DNA of 64,000 bases from Scytonema sp045865695 (GTDB lineage Bacteria > Cyanobacteriota > Cyanobacteriia > Cyanobacteriales > Nostocaceae): assembly GCF_045865695.1 (NCBI RefSeq), contig NZ_BAACAP010000194.1, positions 4,570 through 68,569 on the forward strand, written 5' to 3'. Of this stretch, positions 9,709 to 18,810 are shown piece after piece. Position 1 is the stretch's first letter; every line of letters begins with the position of its first letter. A model generated the notes under the pieces. It made no database searches. It was given only the letters and a program-made list of their open reading frames with translations, and was not told where the DNA came from. Made by a program: the position numbers and the translations under genes.

Positions 9709-10761
9709 CTAGCGGGATTTTGGAGAAGATTGTTTAAATTCCATTACGGTTAAGCTAGTTCCCGTGTGAATGACTTGTTCTAATCGAAAACCACTAGCTT
9801 CAAACAGCTCCTTATATTCCTGTTCCGTGCGCCAGTATCCCCCAGGATTAGTCACCATCATTTGAACTGCAGCAAGAGCTGGGACAGTTCCGTCTGGATA
9901 TTCTACTGGCGCACCACGAGGTGGCACTAGTGTTTGTAGAAGTATAACTTTACCGTGTTCTGGCAGAGCTTCTCTACAGCGAGTTAGTACGTGAATAGCG
10001 TCTTTAGTGTTAAAGACGGAGAGAAAATACTTCATCACGATTGCATCTGCACCCTTTGGTACTTCCTCCAAGACGTTACCACCAATGACTTGCACTTCAT
10101 CTTGATTCAGCCCTTGCTCTGCTAGGAAAGTAGGAGCTGTTTCAACCTCATGGGGTAGATCGAACAACATACCTTTACAGCCAAATTTTTTGACAATATG
10201 AGCAATTAATGCACCTTGATTGCCTCCAACGTCCATAACTGTCTCAAATTGGTGAAAATCATAGACTTCAAATAGCGAATCAACTGCTTGATTCGTTAAA
10301 TAACTCATGGCATTGTTAAACAGATTTCTACTCTCAGGGTTCTCTGCTATGAAGAAGTCGTAGAATTTCTTGCCATGTGCTCTTTCAAAAGCCACTTCCC
10401 CTGTTTTCAAGGAATCCCCTAGTTCCCTCCATGCATCCCACATACTAGGTTCTGCAATATGGAGTAGGAAATGTCCCAGAGAAGGTTCTGCGTTTGTTAT
10501 CAGTTGTTCTGAGAGTTCTGTTGCTGCAAATACACGTCCCGGTTTTTCTACAAACACACCTAAATGAGCTAAAGCACGCAAAACAACATACAAATTTTCT
10601 ACTTTCGTGGAGGTTGCTTTTGCGATCGCTTCTACAGCCATTGGTTCTGAATGTAGGAGGTTAGGTATACCTAAGTTTGTTGCAATGTAAAGGCATTGGC
10701 TTTGCCAGTAGCCATAAATCATTTGAGCAAGCTTCTTGGATGCTGCGGTGGTTCCTAACAA
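9709..10761 (-). CDS. SAM-dependent O-methyltransferase (acetylserotonin O-MT-like)
   Basis: A 350-residue class I methyltransferase of the plant/bacterial O-methyltransferase type. Residues 1-100 form the winged-helix dimerisation domain (YWQSQCLYIATNLGIPNLL, then LYVVLRALAHLGVF). The SAM motif is DVGGNQGALIAHI near residue 178, replacing the usual GGGTG with GGNQG. Later motifs FDLPHEV and GNVLEEVPKGADAIVMKYF complete the Rossmann core. Family members methylate hydroxyl groups on small aromatic or polyketide-like substrates. It converges on the NRPS gene and diverges from the EamA exporter, so it may tailor the product of this locus. It is unrelated in sequence to MysB, which does the known MAA methylation. 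Confidence 0.8.
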   Translation of the reverse strand: MLGTTAASKKLAQMIYGYWQSQCLYIATNLGIPNLLHSEPMAVEAIAKATSTKVENLYVVLRALAHLGVFVEKPGRVFAATELSEQLITNAEPSLGHFLLHIAEPSMWDAWRELGDSLKTGEVAFERAHGKKFYDFFIAENPESRNLFNNAMSYLTNQAVDSLFEVYDFHQFETVMDVGGNQGALIAHIVKKFGCKGMLFDLPHEVETAPTFLAEQGLNQDEVQVIGGNVLEEVPKGADAIVMKYFLSVFNTKDAIHVLTRCREALPEHGKVILLQTLVPPRGAPVEYPDGTVPALAAVQMMVTNPGGYWRTEQEYKELFEASGFRLEQVIHTGTSLTVMEFKQSSPKSR

Positions 10762-11384
10762 ATTCTATTTCTCCTTATTAAAAATTTTATGTTACTCTTT
10801 ATCTACATTAGAGTTATTAAACTATTATTCTAGCAGTTTTATCCCTCTTACATATCAACTTTCTCGCCGCTTTTGTATTTGTGGGAGCGGGCATTCTCGT
10901 GCCTGCAATGTTAGATGCGATAGGCTGAGTACAGCTTGCGCTTCGCTCCGATGAAGCCTCTGTGAGGATAAGAGGAATACTTGTCGGCGTCATATCATGT
11001 CCGGTTAAACAATTATGATTTACCTTATGCAAAGGCGAGGCAGCGCGTTGCGGGGGTTCCCCCCGTTGTAGCGCCTGCCGTCGCAAAGACGCGAAGAAGT
11101 CTGCTGAGGTTTTATGATAACTAATTTGTCTGACATGATATCACACCCATTTGAGAAAAGTGGGTTTTGTTCGGTATCGAACATCGCTAGCATATTCACA
11201 GGTATAAAATCATAAAAATCAGATATAACAGTAACATCATTTCTAGCTTATACTTAAATATAAATTCGGTTTACTTAACAGTAATGCTGTCGTAATACTT
11301 ACATTTTACGGGTAAAACCAAGAAAAGTAAAAAAGTAGCGAGAAATACCTCTGCACATAGTAGTAACACTTTTGGAAGACATTA
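10762..11384. other. Divergent intergenic region with dispersed palindromes
   Basis: Separates the leftward methyltransferase from the rightward EamA gene and must hold both promoters. A copy of the 38-bp dispersed palindrome lies at about 10916-10946, and a G/C-rich repeat (GGGGGTTCCCCCC) near 11050-11070. No gene is convincing. Confidence 0.4.
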
Positions 11385-12401
11385 ATGAAGGTTAATCTGA
11401 AGTTCCCACAAGAACATTTATTTGCAACACAAACTACGACAGCATTTGCTTCATTGCTAATTAGCTTAGTGGCTCTGTCTTTTTCGCCAATTCTGATTCG
11501 CTTGGGCGAAGGCGAACTCAGTCCAAATGCAATAATCTTTAATCGCTTTTGGATCTCTACTGTTGCTTTTTTGCTGTGGATGGGAGTAACAGCAATACGT
11601 CAGCGATTGTCTAATAGCCAACCTCAAAAACAGCCAGTTTACACCATCCGACTACTTGTACTCCTATTAGGAGTTGGGTTTGTCATGGTAGCTACTCTTG
11701 TTCTCTGGGCTTGGTCGCTCAATCAGACTAGCGTTGCAAACTCTACGCTCATGCACAATCTGGCTCCAGTATTTACCGTCCTAGGAGGGTGGCTGATCTG
11801 GGGAAAGCGCTTTGACATGAGATTTATGTTCGGTATGTTGGTAGCAATGGCGGGAGCTTGCATCCTAGCATACCATGATTTCTCATCTACTACTGGAGGA
11901 GAATTCCAAGGAGATCTATTAGCATTACTGTCAGCTGGTTTTCTTGGTCTATACCCACTTATCGTTGAAGAACTACGAACGCAATTGAGTTCAATCGTTA
12001 TCATGACTTGGTGTTCTGCGATCGGTACTCTTTTACTTTTACCTGTTATGATTCTGTCGGAAGATAGACTTTTTCCCTGTTCTTTAAGCGGGTGGTTAAC
12101 CGTAATTTCTCTAGCTTTAATATGCCAAATACTGGGGCTAGGGCTTTATGCTAATTGCCTCAAGAAGCTATCTTCAGGATTTGTCTCCTTATGCGATTTG
12201 TTCGTACCTGTCCTTAGCTCTCAGGAAGCTTGGGTTATCTTTTCAGAAAGCCCAAGCTGGGCTACCTTGATAAGTTTTGCGGTAATTGTGTTAGGAATAT
12301 ATATAACTTCATTTAGCGAAACTGTTATCAAGTCAAGCGAGCGCGGTAAAATCTTACCACCTAGCACTGAAAAGCTCTCTTCCCTAGCCTCTAACCCTTG
12401 A
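11385..12401 (+). CDS. EamA (DMT) family permease, probable exporter
   Basis: A 338-residue inner-membrane protein with about ten hydrophobic helices arranged as two EamA repeats: the first starts near residue 20 (TAFASLLISLVALSFSPILI), the second near residue 185 after GGEFQGDLLALLSAGFLGLYP. Drug/metabolite transporters of this kind usually export amino-acid-like or other small metabolites. It lies between tailoring enzymes and shares strand with the downstream dioxygenase and MFS genes, 265 bp apart, so it may export the product of the locus. The substrate cannot be read from sequence. Confidence 0.82.
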   Translation: MKVNLKFPQEHLFATQTTTAFASLLISLVALSFSPILIRLGEGELSPNAIIFNRFWISTVAFLLWMGVTAIRQRLSNSQPQKQPVYTIRLLVLLLGVGFVMVATLVLWAWSLNQTSVANSTLMHNLAPVFTVLGGWLIWGKRFDMRFMFGMLVAMAGACILAYHDFSSTTGGEFQGDLLALLSAGFLGLYPLIVEELRTQLSSIVIMTWCSAIGTLLLLPVMILSEDRLFPCSLSGWLTVISLALICQILGLGLYANCLKKLSSGFVSLCDLFVPVLSSQEAWVIFSESPSWATLISFAVIVLGIYITSFSETVIKSSERGKILPPSTEKLSSLASNP

Positions 12402-12459
12402 CCTCTAGAAGAGGGAATGGGAAATGGCGAATGGGGAGTAGGGAATGATACCAATTTTT

Positions 12460-12511
12460 GTAGGGTGGGCAATGCCTACCAACATCAAACGATGGGCATT
12501 GCCCACCCTAC
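12460..12511. repeat. Imperfect inverted repeat of the GTAGGGTGGGC family
   Basis: GTAGGGTGGGCAATGCCTACC and GATGGGCATTGCCCACCCTAC face each other. Same family as the hairpin at 9640-9664. Confidence 0.6.
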
Positions 12512-12666
12512 GCCTTATTTTCAAGCTAGACACTCATAGGCAATAGCCCACAACCAGGGGATGAAAATGTCTCTTTCCCAGTCCCCATTGCCCCTCAACA
12601 AGGAGGGGAGTCCGAGTTCCCCAATCCCCAGTCCCCATTTCCATCAGAATCAGTTGTTTCACCTTA

Positions 12667-13845
12667 ATGAAGACGATGCAAAATCTTCCAATTTCTATTT
12701 CAGACAACATAAGATTACGGTTTTTGCAGGATGAAGAGAAAACCTTTTCGAGTTCTGAAACAGAACTACCTCTAGTTGTACAGCCTGTCAATGACAAATC
12801 TTTTGCAGTTTTAGAAGCACGACTCCACGAAAGCAGCGACTGGTTCAATAAACAGCTAGATAAATACGGAGCTATTTTGTTTCGGGGATTTGAAGTGGAG
12901 AGTGCAGAGCAATTTCAAAAAGTTTTAGAGCTATTGCACGTCCAGCTTGAGTCACATTATCACTTTGGTAGCGCTCATCGTGTCAGAATAACCGATAAAG
13001 TCTTTACCTCTTCTGAAGCTCCACCAGATACAATTATTGCTCCTCACAACGAACTCAATATGGTACCAGTGCGACCTGGCATACTTGCTTTCTTTTGTCA
13101 AGTTCAACCCGATCGCTATGGCGAAACCCCTATTATAAATACTGAAAAGTTATTTTACGACCTCTCTCCCAAGTTACAGCACAAAATTGCCAACTATCCT
13201 CAGCGATTTGTGCGATATGTTCCCTATCATTTATTAGAGATTGTCTTCGAGGATCTTTCACACGAAGAGATTACCGAACTCCTCCAGAAACAAGGCTTTG
13301 ATTTTAACTGGGAAAAAGATGGCTCCATTTCTTTTGAGTGTTCTTATATTCCTTTATTTAGTCACCCAAGAACGAGCAAACTCTGCTTTTGCCTTAGCAT
13401 TGTTGATTGTTTAGTCAGTCGTGAATGGTATCGAAACCTCAGACAACGGTATTCATTGAGAAAAAGGCTCTATTACGATTTCCTTCCAGCCAACTTGTAT
13501 AAAAGTATTCAACAAGGATTAACAACAGCAGCAACTGTTGTCGATGGTTCGCAAAAACGAACGAGTACCCTGAATGCATATTTTGTGAACGAGAGCGATC
13601 GATATGTAACAATGACAGAAGCAGAAGCACAAGAATTAGGCAAAGCTGAATGGAAAAATGCTGCCATCTTTTCCTGGAAGCAAGGCGATGTTCTTGTCAT
13701 TGATAACTTACAAGTTGCCCATAGTAGGCTGAATACTAAACTCAAGCGTAAAATACTTACCGCTTTCGGAAATATGTGTAACATTCACGACATGAAACCA
13801 GCTTTATTACAAAGTCTCTCCCAGTCCCTAGTCTCCAATCGCTAG
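12667..13845 (+). CDS. TauD/TfdA-family Fe(II)/2-oxoglutarate dioxygenase
   Basis: A 392-residue cupin-fold dioxygenase. The proximal iron ligands are His127 and Glu129 in APHNELNMVP (HxE, as in clavaminate synthase, rather than HxD). The distal His352 sits in VAHSRL, and basic residues after it (KLKRKILTAFG) would bind 2-oxoglutarate. The FRGF motif near residue 73 is typical of the family. Such enzymes hydroxylate, desaturate or cyclise amino-acid-like substrates. The gene lies 24 bp before an MFS transporter on the same strand, inside the MAA locus. It belongs to a different subfamily from MysH (PhyH-type), so if it acts on an MAA it would be a different reaction. Confidence 0.83.
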   Translation: MKTMQNLPISISDNIRLRFLQDEEKTFSSSETELPLVVQPVNDKSFAVLEARLHESSDWFNKQLDKYGAILFRGFEVESAEQFQKVLELLHVQLESHYHFGSAHRVRITDKVFTSSEAPPDTIIAPHNELNMVPVRPGILAFFCQVQPDRYGETPIINTEKLFYDLSPKLQHKIANYPQRFVRYVPYHLLEIVFEDLSHEEITELLQKQGFDFNWEKDGSISFECSYIPLFSHPRTSKLCFCLSIVDCLVSREWYRNLRQRYSLRKRLYYDFLPANLYKSIQQGLTTAATVVDGSQKRTSTLNAYFVNESDRYVTMTEAEAQELGKAEWKNAAIFSWKQGDVLVIDNLQVAHSRLNTKLKRKILTAFGNMCNIHDMKPALLQSLSQSLVSNR

Positions 13846-13869
13846 TCCCCATTTTCAAAATATCAACTC

Positions 13870-15102
13870 ATGTATAACAACACCATAGAAGATCGCAAGG
13901 CAATGCAAAGAGTTATTTGCATCATGATCCTGTTTTACTTAATTCAATCATACGGGGCTTATCCAGGGCTTTTCGGTCTTCCTCTGACTATATATCTTAA
14001 AGATAACCTTGGACTTTCGCCAGCACAGTTAGCAACCTTCAGCAGTTTGATTTTTACTCCCTGGCTAATCAGACCGCTATATGGAATTATTGAAGATACC
14101 ATTCCAATTTTTGGTTATCAGTTCAAAAGCTATTTTTTGATTTGCTATACATTAGCAACTACCGTCTTACTAGGATTAAGTGGCTTACAATTCAATACAG
14201 TTTCTCCACTAATAGGTGGCTTAATATTAGTCAATATAGCTATAGCCTTTAGCGATGTATTGACAGACAAAATAATGGTCGTTCAAGGTAAAGTTTTCAA
14301 CAATACTGCTCTCTTACAAGCAATTCAATGGACGGCTTTGAGTCTCGGACAAGCGCTGTTGTATTACATTGGTGGCTGGCTTGCTCAAAATTCCAGTTTA
14401 TCAATCGCTTTTCTGCTAACTGCAATTGTACCGTTTCTTGGTCTAATTGCCACCATCGTATTACTTGCTGATGAAAAAAAGCAGCCAAAAACAGGTTCAT
14501 TTCAAAGAGGTTTAAAATCTCTTTGGTTAGGAGTAAAATCACGACAATTTCTAACCGCTCTAGGCTTTATTGCTTGCTTGGAGTTTACTCTCATTCCCTC
14601 CTTAGTTAATTATATCGTCTATTATCAAAAAGAAAGTTTGAATTTCGATCCTCAATTTATAGGGATTTTAGGTACGGTTGAAGCTGTTGCCAATGCTTTG
14701 GGCGCGATCGCTTTTGGTATTTTTGCCTCCAGAATTTCACGACGGTGGCTGCTCAATCTTGCTGTTGGCTTCAGTGTTGTTTCTACCCTCGGTCTGTTAT
14801 TTATTTACAATATGCAAAGCGCTATCTTAGTGAGTCTATTTTTTGGATTTTTTTCCATAGTAGCTATGCTAGGCGTATTGGAAATTGCAGCTAGAGCCTG
14901 TCCTGTTGGTGCAGAAGGTTCAACGTATGCGGTGTTCATGTCCGTGTATCATTTAGTTAAACAACCCGGTACTATCTTGGGTGGTTATCTATACGATCGC
15001 GGAGTTCCAGTTTCCACCCTTGTCATTATCAGTGCAGTCTTTACAGCCTTCTGCTGGTTTTTAATTCCTCTACTTAGGTTAGCGCAAAAGCCCAGTTTAT
15101 AG
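13870..15102 (+). CDS. MFS transporter, folate-biopterin (BT1) family
   Basis: A 410-residue transporter with about twelve hydrophobic segments. The opening after a short cytoplasmic N-terminus (YLIQSYGAYPGLFGLPLTIY) and the stretch FTPWLIRPLYGIIEDTIPIFGY are features of the BT1 family found in cyanobacteria and trypanosomatids. Known members move folates or biopterin. It starts 24 bp after the dioxygenase stop, so the two are probably co-transcribed, and it ends 21 bp from the convergent mysC pseudogene. In this setting it may carry the MAA or a precursor across the membrane, but that is inference. Confidence 0.82.
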   Translation: MYNNTIEDRKAMQRVICIMILFYLIQSYGAYPGLFGLPLTIYLKDNLGLSPAQLATFSSLIFTPWLIRPLYGIIEDTIPIFGYQFKSYFLICYTLATTVLLGLSGLQFNTVSPLIGGLILVNIAIAFSDVLTDKIMVVQGKVFNNTALLQAIQWTALSLGQALLYYIGGWLAQNSSLSIAFLLTAIVPFLGLIATIVLLADEKKQPKTGSFQRGLKSLWLGVKSRQFLTALGFIACLEFTLIPSLVNYIVYYQKESLNFDPQFIGILGTVEAVANALGAIAFGIFASRISRRWLLNLAVGFSVVSTLGLLFIYNMQSAILVSLFFGFFSIVAMLGVLEIAARACPVGAEGSTYAVFMSVYHLVKQPGTILGGYLYDRGVPVSTLVIISAVFTAFCWFLIPLLRLAQKPSL

Positions 15103-15123
15103 AACGGGCACAAAGACATGATA

Positions 15124-16457
15124 TCACTCTATGAGCTCGCCAAGGTTAAAATCTATTCTTACCCAACCTTTGAGTCTTCGTAGATTGTCGAGAAGGAGTA
15201 AAGGAATTTGCCAGTGATGTACCATTAGGAACGGTAGGGGGTCATCCACCTCAAAAATTGCCTCTTTCCCCCGCCAAACGTTTCTTATCCAGGTTTGTAA
15301 TTGCTTCAACGATCTAATCCCAGTCAGCCTCCAGACTTCGTGGTACAGCCAATAAGTTGGCTTACTATCAGGTAGAGGTTGCAAAGGTTCAGCCAGAGGT
15401 TCTTTACCAAGGTACGCATCCGCTACCCCTGGATGGTTGTAAAACATAGTAATCGCGGAGTGAGTGCGGGGGTTGCACTCAATCGGATAAACAGTTCCGT
15501 CAACAGCTTGAATGATATCAAAGGAAGCCTCTCCGGTCAGTCCCAGTTCTTTGACAAAATGACTCACCCATTGTAAAATTTCAGGCTTATCAATATTTTC
15601 GTAGTTGACTTGAAAGGCGGATGACTCACAGCAGCAGTACAGTCTTAACTCCCCATTTCGTATGGTACCGTGAGTACAGTATTCCTGTCCGGGGATGAAT
15701 TCCTGCATAATCCAAGGCTTCTCCTCGCTGATAGGCAGACTCTTGACAAATGCTGCTGTCTCCTCAGAAGTGTCGCAGGGTAGCTTGGTCATGTTCAAGC
15801 GGCGCAGGCTGTCGTAAGGAATGCTTTTGAGAATGTACTTATTCTTCTCGTGGGAAAAGTCGAAGTTTAGAACTTGCTCTGGAGCGGTAATTTTGAAGGA
15901 TTTGGGAACTGATAAACCGAATGAGCGTGCTTTTTCGGCAAAGGCAAACTTATCATCCAACCATCGAAGTGGAAAATCTCGCAACAGCCAGATAACACTG
16001 GCTTATCCTCGGGGTCGAAGTAGCTGACGGCGAAAATGGCTACCGGAATAAAAAAGTCTATGTTTTCTTTTTCGGCGATCGCACGTAGGGATTGAGTGTA
16101 GCCTTCTAGGTCTTTCTGGGGTTCAGGAACGGTGTAATAGCCTGCGACAGCCTTGGAAAATCGATGACCGGATAACCAGTATTTGTGAATGTCAACTAAA
16201 ATTACCCGATGACCCGCAGCGTGAAAGGAGCGCGCTAGTTGAACGGTTTTGGTCATCCTACCGCCACCAATCAAGATATTTTTGGGATTTTCGGTTAAAA
16301 CCACTTGCTTGTGAAACGGACGAGCGATCGAATCCCATAGCAACGCTGCTAAGACGACAATGCAGTTCAAGGGAAAAGCGATCGCCAGTAATGCAAGGGT
16401 TCCCAAGTTTTGGAACACTGCAAAAATACGCGCCTTTACAAATTGTAATTGAATCAT
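15124..16457 (-). pseudogene. Second mysC copy, inactivated by a 16-bp deletion
   Basis: Two overlapping frames together cover a whole MysC-like ATP-grasp ligase. The N-terminal part (16457 to about 15962) matches intact MysC up to CEIFHFD; the C-terminal part (from about 15961 to 15124) resumes at LDDKFAFAEKARSFGLSVPKSF. In the intact gene these are joined by AEVTKM, encoded by 18 bp; here only 2 bp remain, a net loss of 16 bp that throws the frame. The rest is very close to the intact copy, including the tail HSAITMFYNHPGVADAYLG. It lies 39 bp downstream of mysC on the same strand, so it is a tandem duplicate that has since died. An indel of 16 bp is hard to explain as a base-calling error. 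Confidence 0.85.
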
Positions 16458-16496
16458 TAGCTCTAAAATTTTGTTTTGAAAGTAATTAAAAAAAGC

Positions 16497-17894
16497 TTAA
16501 TCGCCACCGAATTCAACCAGCTTCCCGATATTAAAATCTATTCTTGTCCAACCTCGAAGTTGCCATAAGTTATTCAGCAATAATAAAGGAATTTGCCAGT
16601 GGTGTACCATTAAAAATGGTAATGGATCGTGTAACTTGTAGATAGCATCAGTTCCTCTGAAAATGTTCCTTACCCAATTTTGAAGTTGAGAAAAAGAACG
16701 AATCCCAGTTAACCGCCAAATTTCATGATATAACCAATATGTAGGCTTGCTGTTGGGTAATGGTTGTAAAGATTCGGTTAAAGGCTCTGTTCCCAAATAA
16801 GCATCACTGACTTGAGGATGATTGTAGAACATGGTAATTGCCGAATGGGTTCGGGGGTTGCACTCAATTGCATAAACCTTCCCGTCATCGGCTTGGATAA
16901 AGTCAAAGGATACTTGTCCGGTAAATCCCAAACCCTTGACAAAATGCTTCACCCATGCTTGAATTTCAGGATTCTCAACATTTTCGTAATTCACCTGAAA
17001 AGCCGAAGATTCCGCACAGCAATGCAGTCTTAACTCTCCATTTCGGACTGTGCTGTGAGTACAGAATTCTTTGCCAGGAATAAACTCTTGCATAATCCAA
17101 GGCTTTTCTGGAGCGATCGGCAAACTCTTTACAAATGCTGCTGTTTCTTCAGGTGTATTGCAGGGTAGCTTAGTCAGATCTAAGCGACGCACGGAGTCGT
17201 AGGGAATGCTCTTAAGAATATACTTGCGAGTTTCTTGTGAAAAATCGAAATTCAAGACTTGCTCTGGATTGGTAATCTTGAATGATTTGGGAACCGATAA
17301 ACCTAGCTCTCGTGCTTTCTCACTAAAAGCAAATTTATCATCTAGCATTTTCGTCACTTCAGCATCGAAGTGTAAGACTTCGCAATAAGGCGATAGTGCT
17401 GGTTTGGCTAGAGAGTCGTAGTAACTAGCAACTGGGCTGGTAACAGGAACATAAACATCGATGTTTTCTCGCTTAACGATGTCTACTAAGGCTTGAATGT
17501 ATGCCTCTGGATCGTACTGTGGAGTAGGAGTGGTGTAAAAGCGAGAAACAGCATTAGAAAATCGGTGTCCTGATAACCAGTACTTGTGAGTTTCTATAAG
17601 TACAACTCTGTGTCCTACAGCCTTGAAGGAACGTGCAAGCTGCAAGGCTTTCGTCATTTTGCCACCGCTAATCAGGATATTTTTAGGGCGTGCAACTGTC
17701 GCTTGTTGGGTACTGAAAAGACGAGTTAAGCTATTCCAAATTAAGGCAATCAGAACAAGAAATGCATTCACAGGTAATGCTAACAAGAGTAATGTTAACG
17801 TACCTAGGTTTTGGAACAGGGCAATAATACGTGCTTTTACGGAAACAGGTGGTGTTGTTGGGACTGGTGAAGAAATTGAAAGGGATTGTGTCAT
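16497..17894 (-). CDS. mysC: MysC, ATP-grasp ligase (4-deoxygadusol to mycosporine-glycine)
   Basis: A 465-residue ATP-grasp enzyme that, in characterised clusters, ligates glycine to 4-deoxygadusol to make mycosporine-glycine. A hydrophobic N-terminal segment (about 22-55) is followed by the pre-ATP-grasp region (NILISGGKMTKALQLARSF; SGHRFSNAVSRFYT). The ATP-grasp core runs from LDDKFAFSEKARELGLSVPKSF through KPWIMQEFIPGKEFCTH to the metal-binding AIECNPRTHSAITMF. From memory it resembles Anabaena variabilis Ava_3856 closely over its whole length. It is third in a leftward operon after mysA and mysB; the 82-bp gap before it contains short GTTAGTGGTTAGTGG repeats and an inverted partner (AACTAACCACTATC). 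Confidence 0.95.
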   Translation of the reverse strand: MTQSLSISSPVPTTPPVSVKARIIALFQNLGTLTLLLLALPVNAFLVLIALIWNSLTRLFSTQQATVARPKNILISGGKMTKALQLARSFKAVGHRVVLIETHKYWLSGHRFSNAVSRFYTTPTPQYDPEAYIQALVDIVKRENIDVYVPVTSPVASYYDSLAKPALSPYCEVLHFDAEVTKMLDDKFAFSEKARELGLSVPKSFKITNPEQVLNFDFSQETRKYILKSIPYDSVRRLDLTKLPCNTPEETAAFVKSLPIAPEKPWIMQEFIPGKEFCTHSTVRNGELRLHCCAESSAFQVNYENVENPEIQAWVKHFVKGLGFTGQVSFDFIQADDGKVYAIECNPRTHSAITMFYNHPQVSDAYLGTEPLTESLQPLPNSKPTYWLYHEIWRLTGIRSFSQLQNWVRNIFRGTDAIYKLHDPLPFLMVHHWQIPLLLLNNLWQLRGWTRIDFNIGKLVEFGGD

Positions 17895-17976
17895 AAAGGG
17901 GTGTTAGTTAGTAGATAGTGGTTAGTCGTTAGTGGTTAGTGGTTCAAACAATTATCAACTAACAACTAACCACTAT

Positions 17977-18810
17977 CTAAATCCGTCGGATGATAGTTAA
18001 CCCGTCTCTTAATGGCAGCAAGACTTGTTCCACACGCGGATCGTCAGCAACGGTACGGTTAAATTGAGCGATCGCTTCACCATTTGGAGTACGGTTCTCA
18101 GGGGAAAGATACACTTGACCTTGAAGTAAGGTATTATCTACACAGATAAATCCACCAGGAACGAGCAACTCTTTTTCCAACAAAGTGTGGAAGTACTGAA
18201 CGTACTCTTTCTTATCGGCGTCAATAAACACAAAGTCAAATGTTTCACCAGCTGCTGCAAGTTTTTGCAAAATTTCTAATGCACCACCCACTTCTACACG
18301 GATTTTTTTTCCATGAGAAGATGCTTGAAAAGCAGCTTGGGCAAATTCTGCCGTGTATTGGTCAATTTCACAAGCCACTAGTTCTCCATCTGGTGGTAGT
18401 GCTTCTGCCATTGCCAATGCAGAATAGCCAGTGAACATACCTATTTCCAGGATTTTCTTAGCTTTGGTCATATGAACAAACATCTTGAGAGTCTGTCCTT
18501 CCACATGACCGGAAAGCATTTCCTGTTCTAGTTCCCGTACCGTAGCCCCTTCATCAAAGCGCTGACCCCAAGCTTCATAGGCAGTTTTCTTTGCTAACTC
18601 TGCTAAAGCAGGAGATTCATTCGTGGTGCATTCTTCTAGGTAAGGGTCTAAACCAGCAGCCAAACTCCATGCTAAATCAAGCTCTGCTGTTAGCTGCTCG
18701 GATGTTTTCCCATCGAGGGTTTGCAGAATAGTTTCTAGCTGTTTTGCTAAAATTCCTAACGGTGTAACAGGTCGAGCGATTGGTTTTTCAGCAACTTGAG
18801 ATTGAGACAT
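17977..18810 (-). CDS. mysB: MysB, O-methyltransferase (4-deoxygadusol synthesis)
   Basis: A 277-residue SAM-dependent methyltransferase of the caffeoyl-CoA O-MT type. The SAM site is KKILEIGMFTGYSALAMAEAL and the metal/substrate site is DFVFIDADKKEY, followed by GGFICVDNTLLQG. In characterised MAA clusters it methylates demethyl-4-deoxygadusol to 4-deoxygadusol. The start codon overlaps the mysA stop by one base (TAATG), which favours translational coupling. The product, 4-deoxygadusol, is the substrate of MysC encoded next. Confidence 0.95.
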   Translation of the reverse strand: MSQSQVAEKPIARPVTPLGILAKQLETILQTLDGKTSEQLTAELDLAWSLAAGLDPYLEECTTNESPALAELAKKTAYEAWGQRFDEGATVRELEQEMLSGHVEGQTLKMFVHMTKAKKILEIGMFTGYSALAMAEALPPDGELVACEIDQYTAEFAQAAFQASSHGKKIRVEVGGALEILQKLAAAGETFDFVFIDADKKEYVQYFHTLLEKELLVPGGFICVDNTLLQGQVYLSPENRTPNGEAIAQFNRTVADDPRVEQVLLPLRDGLTIIRRI

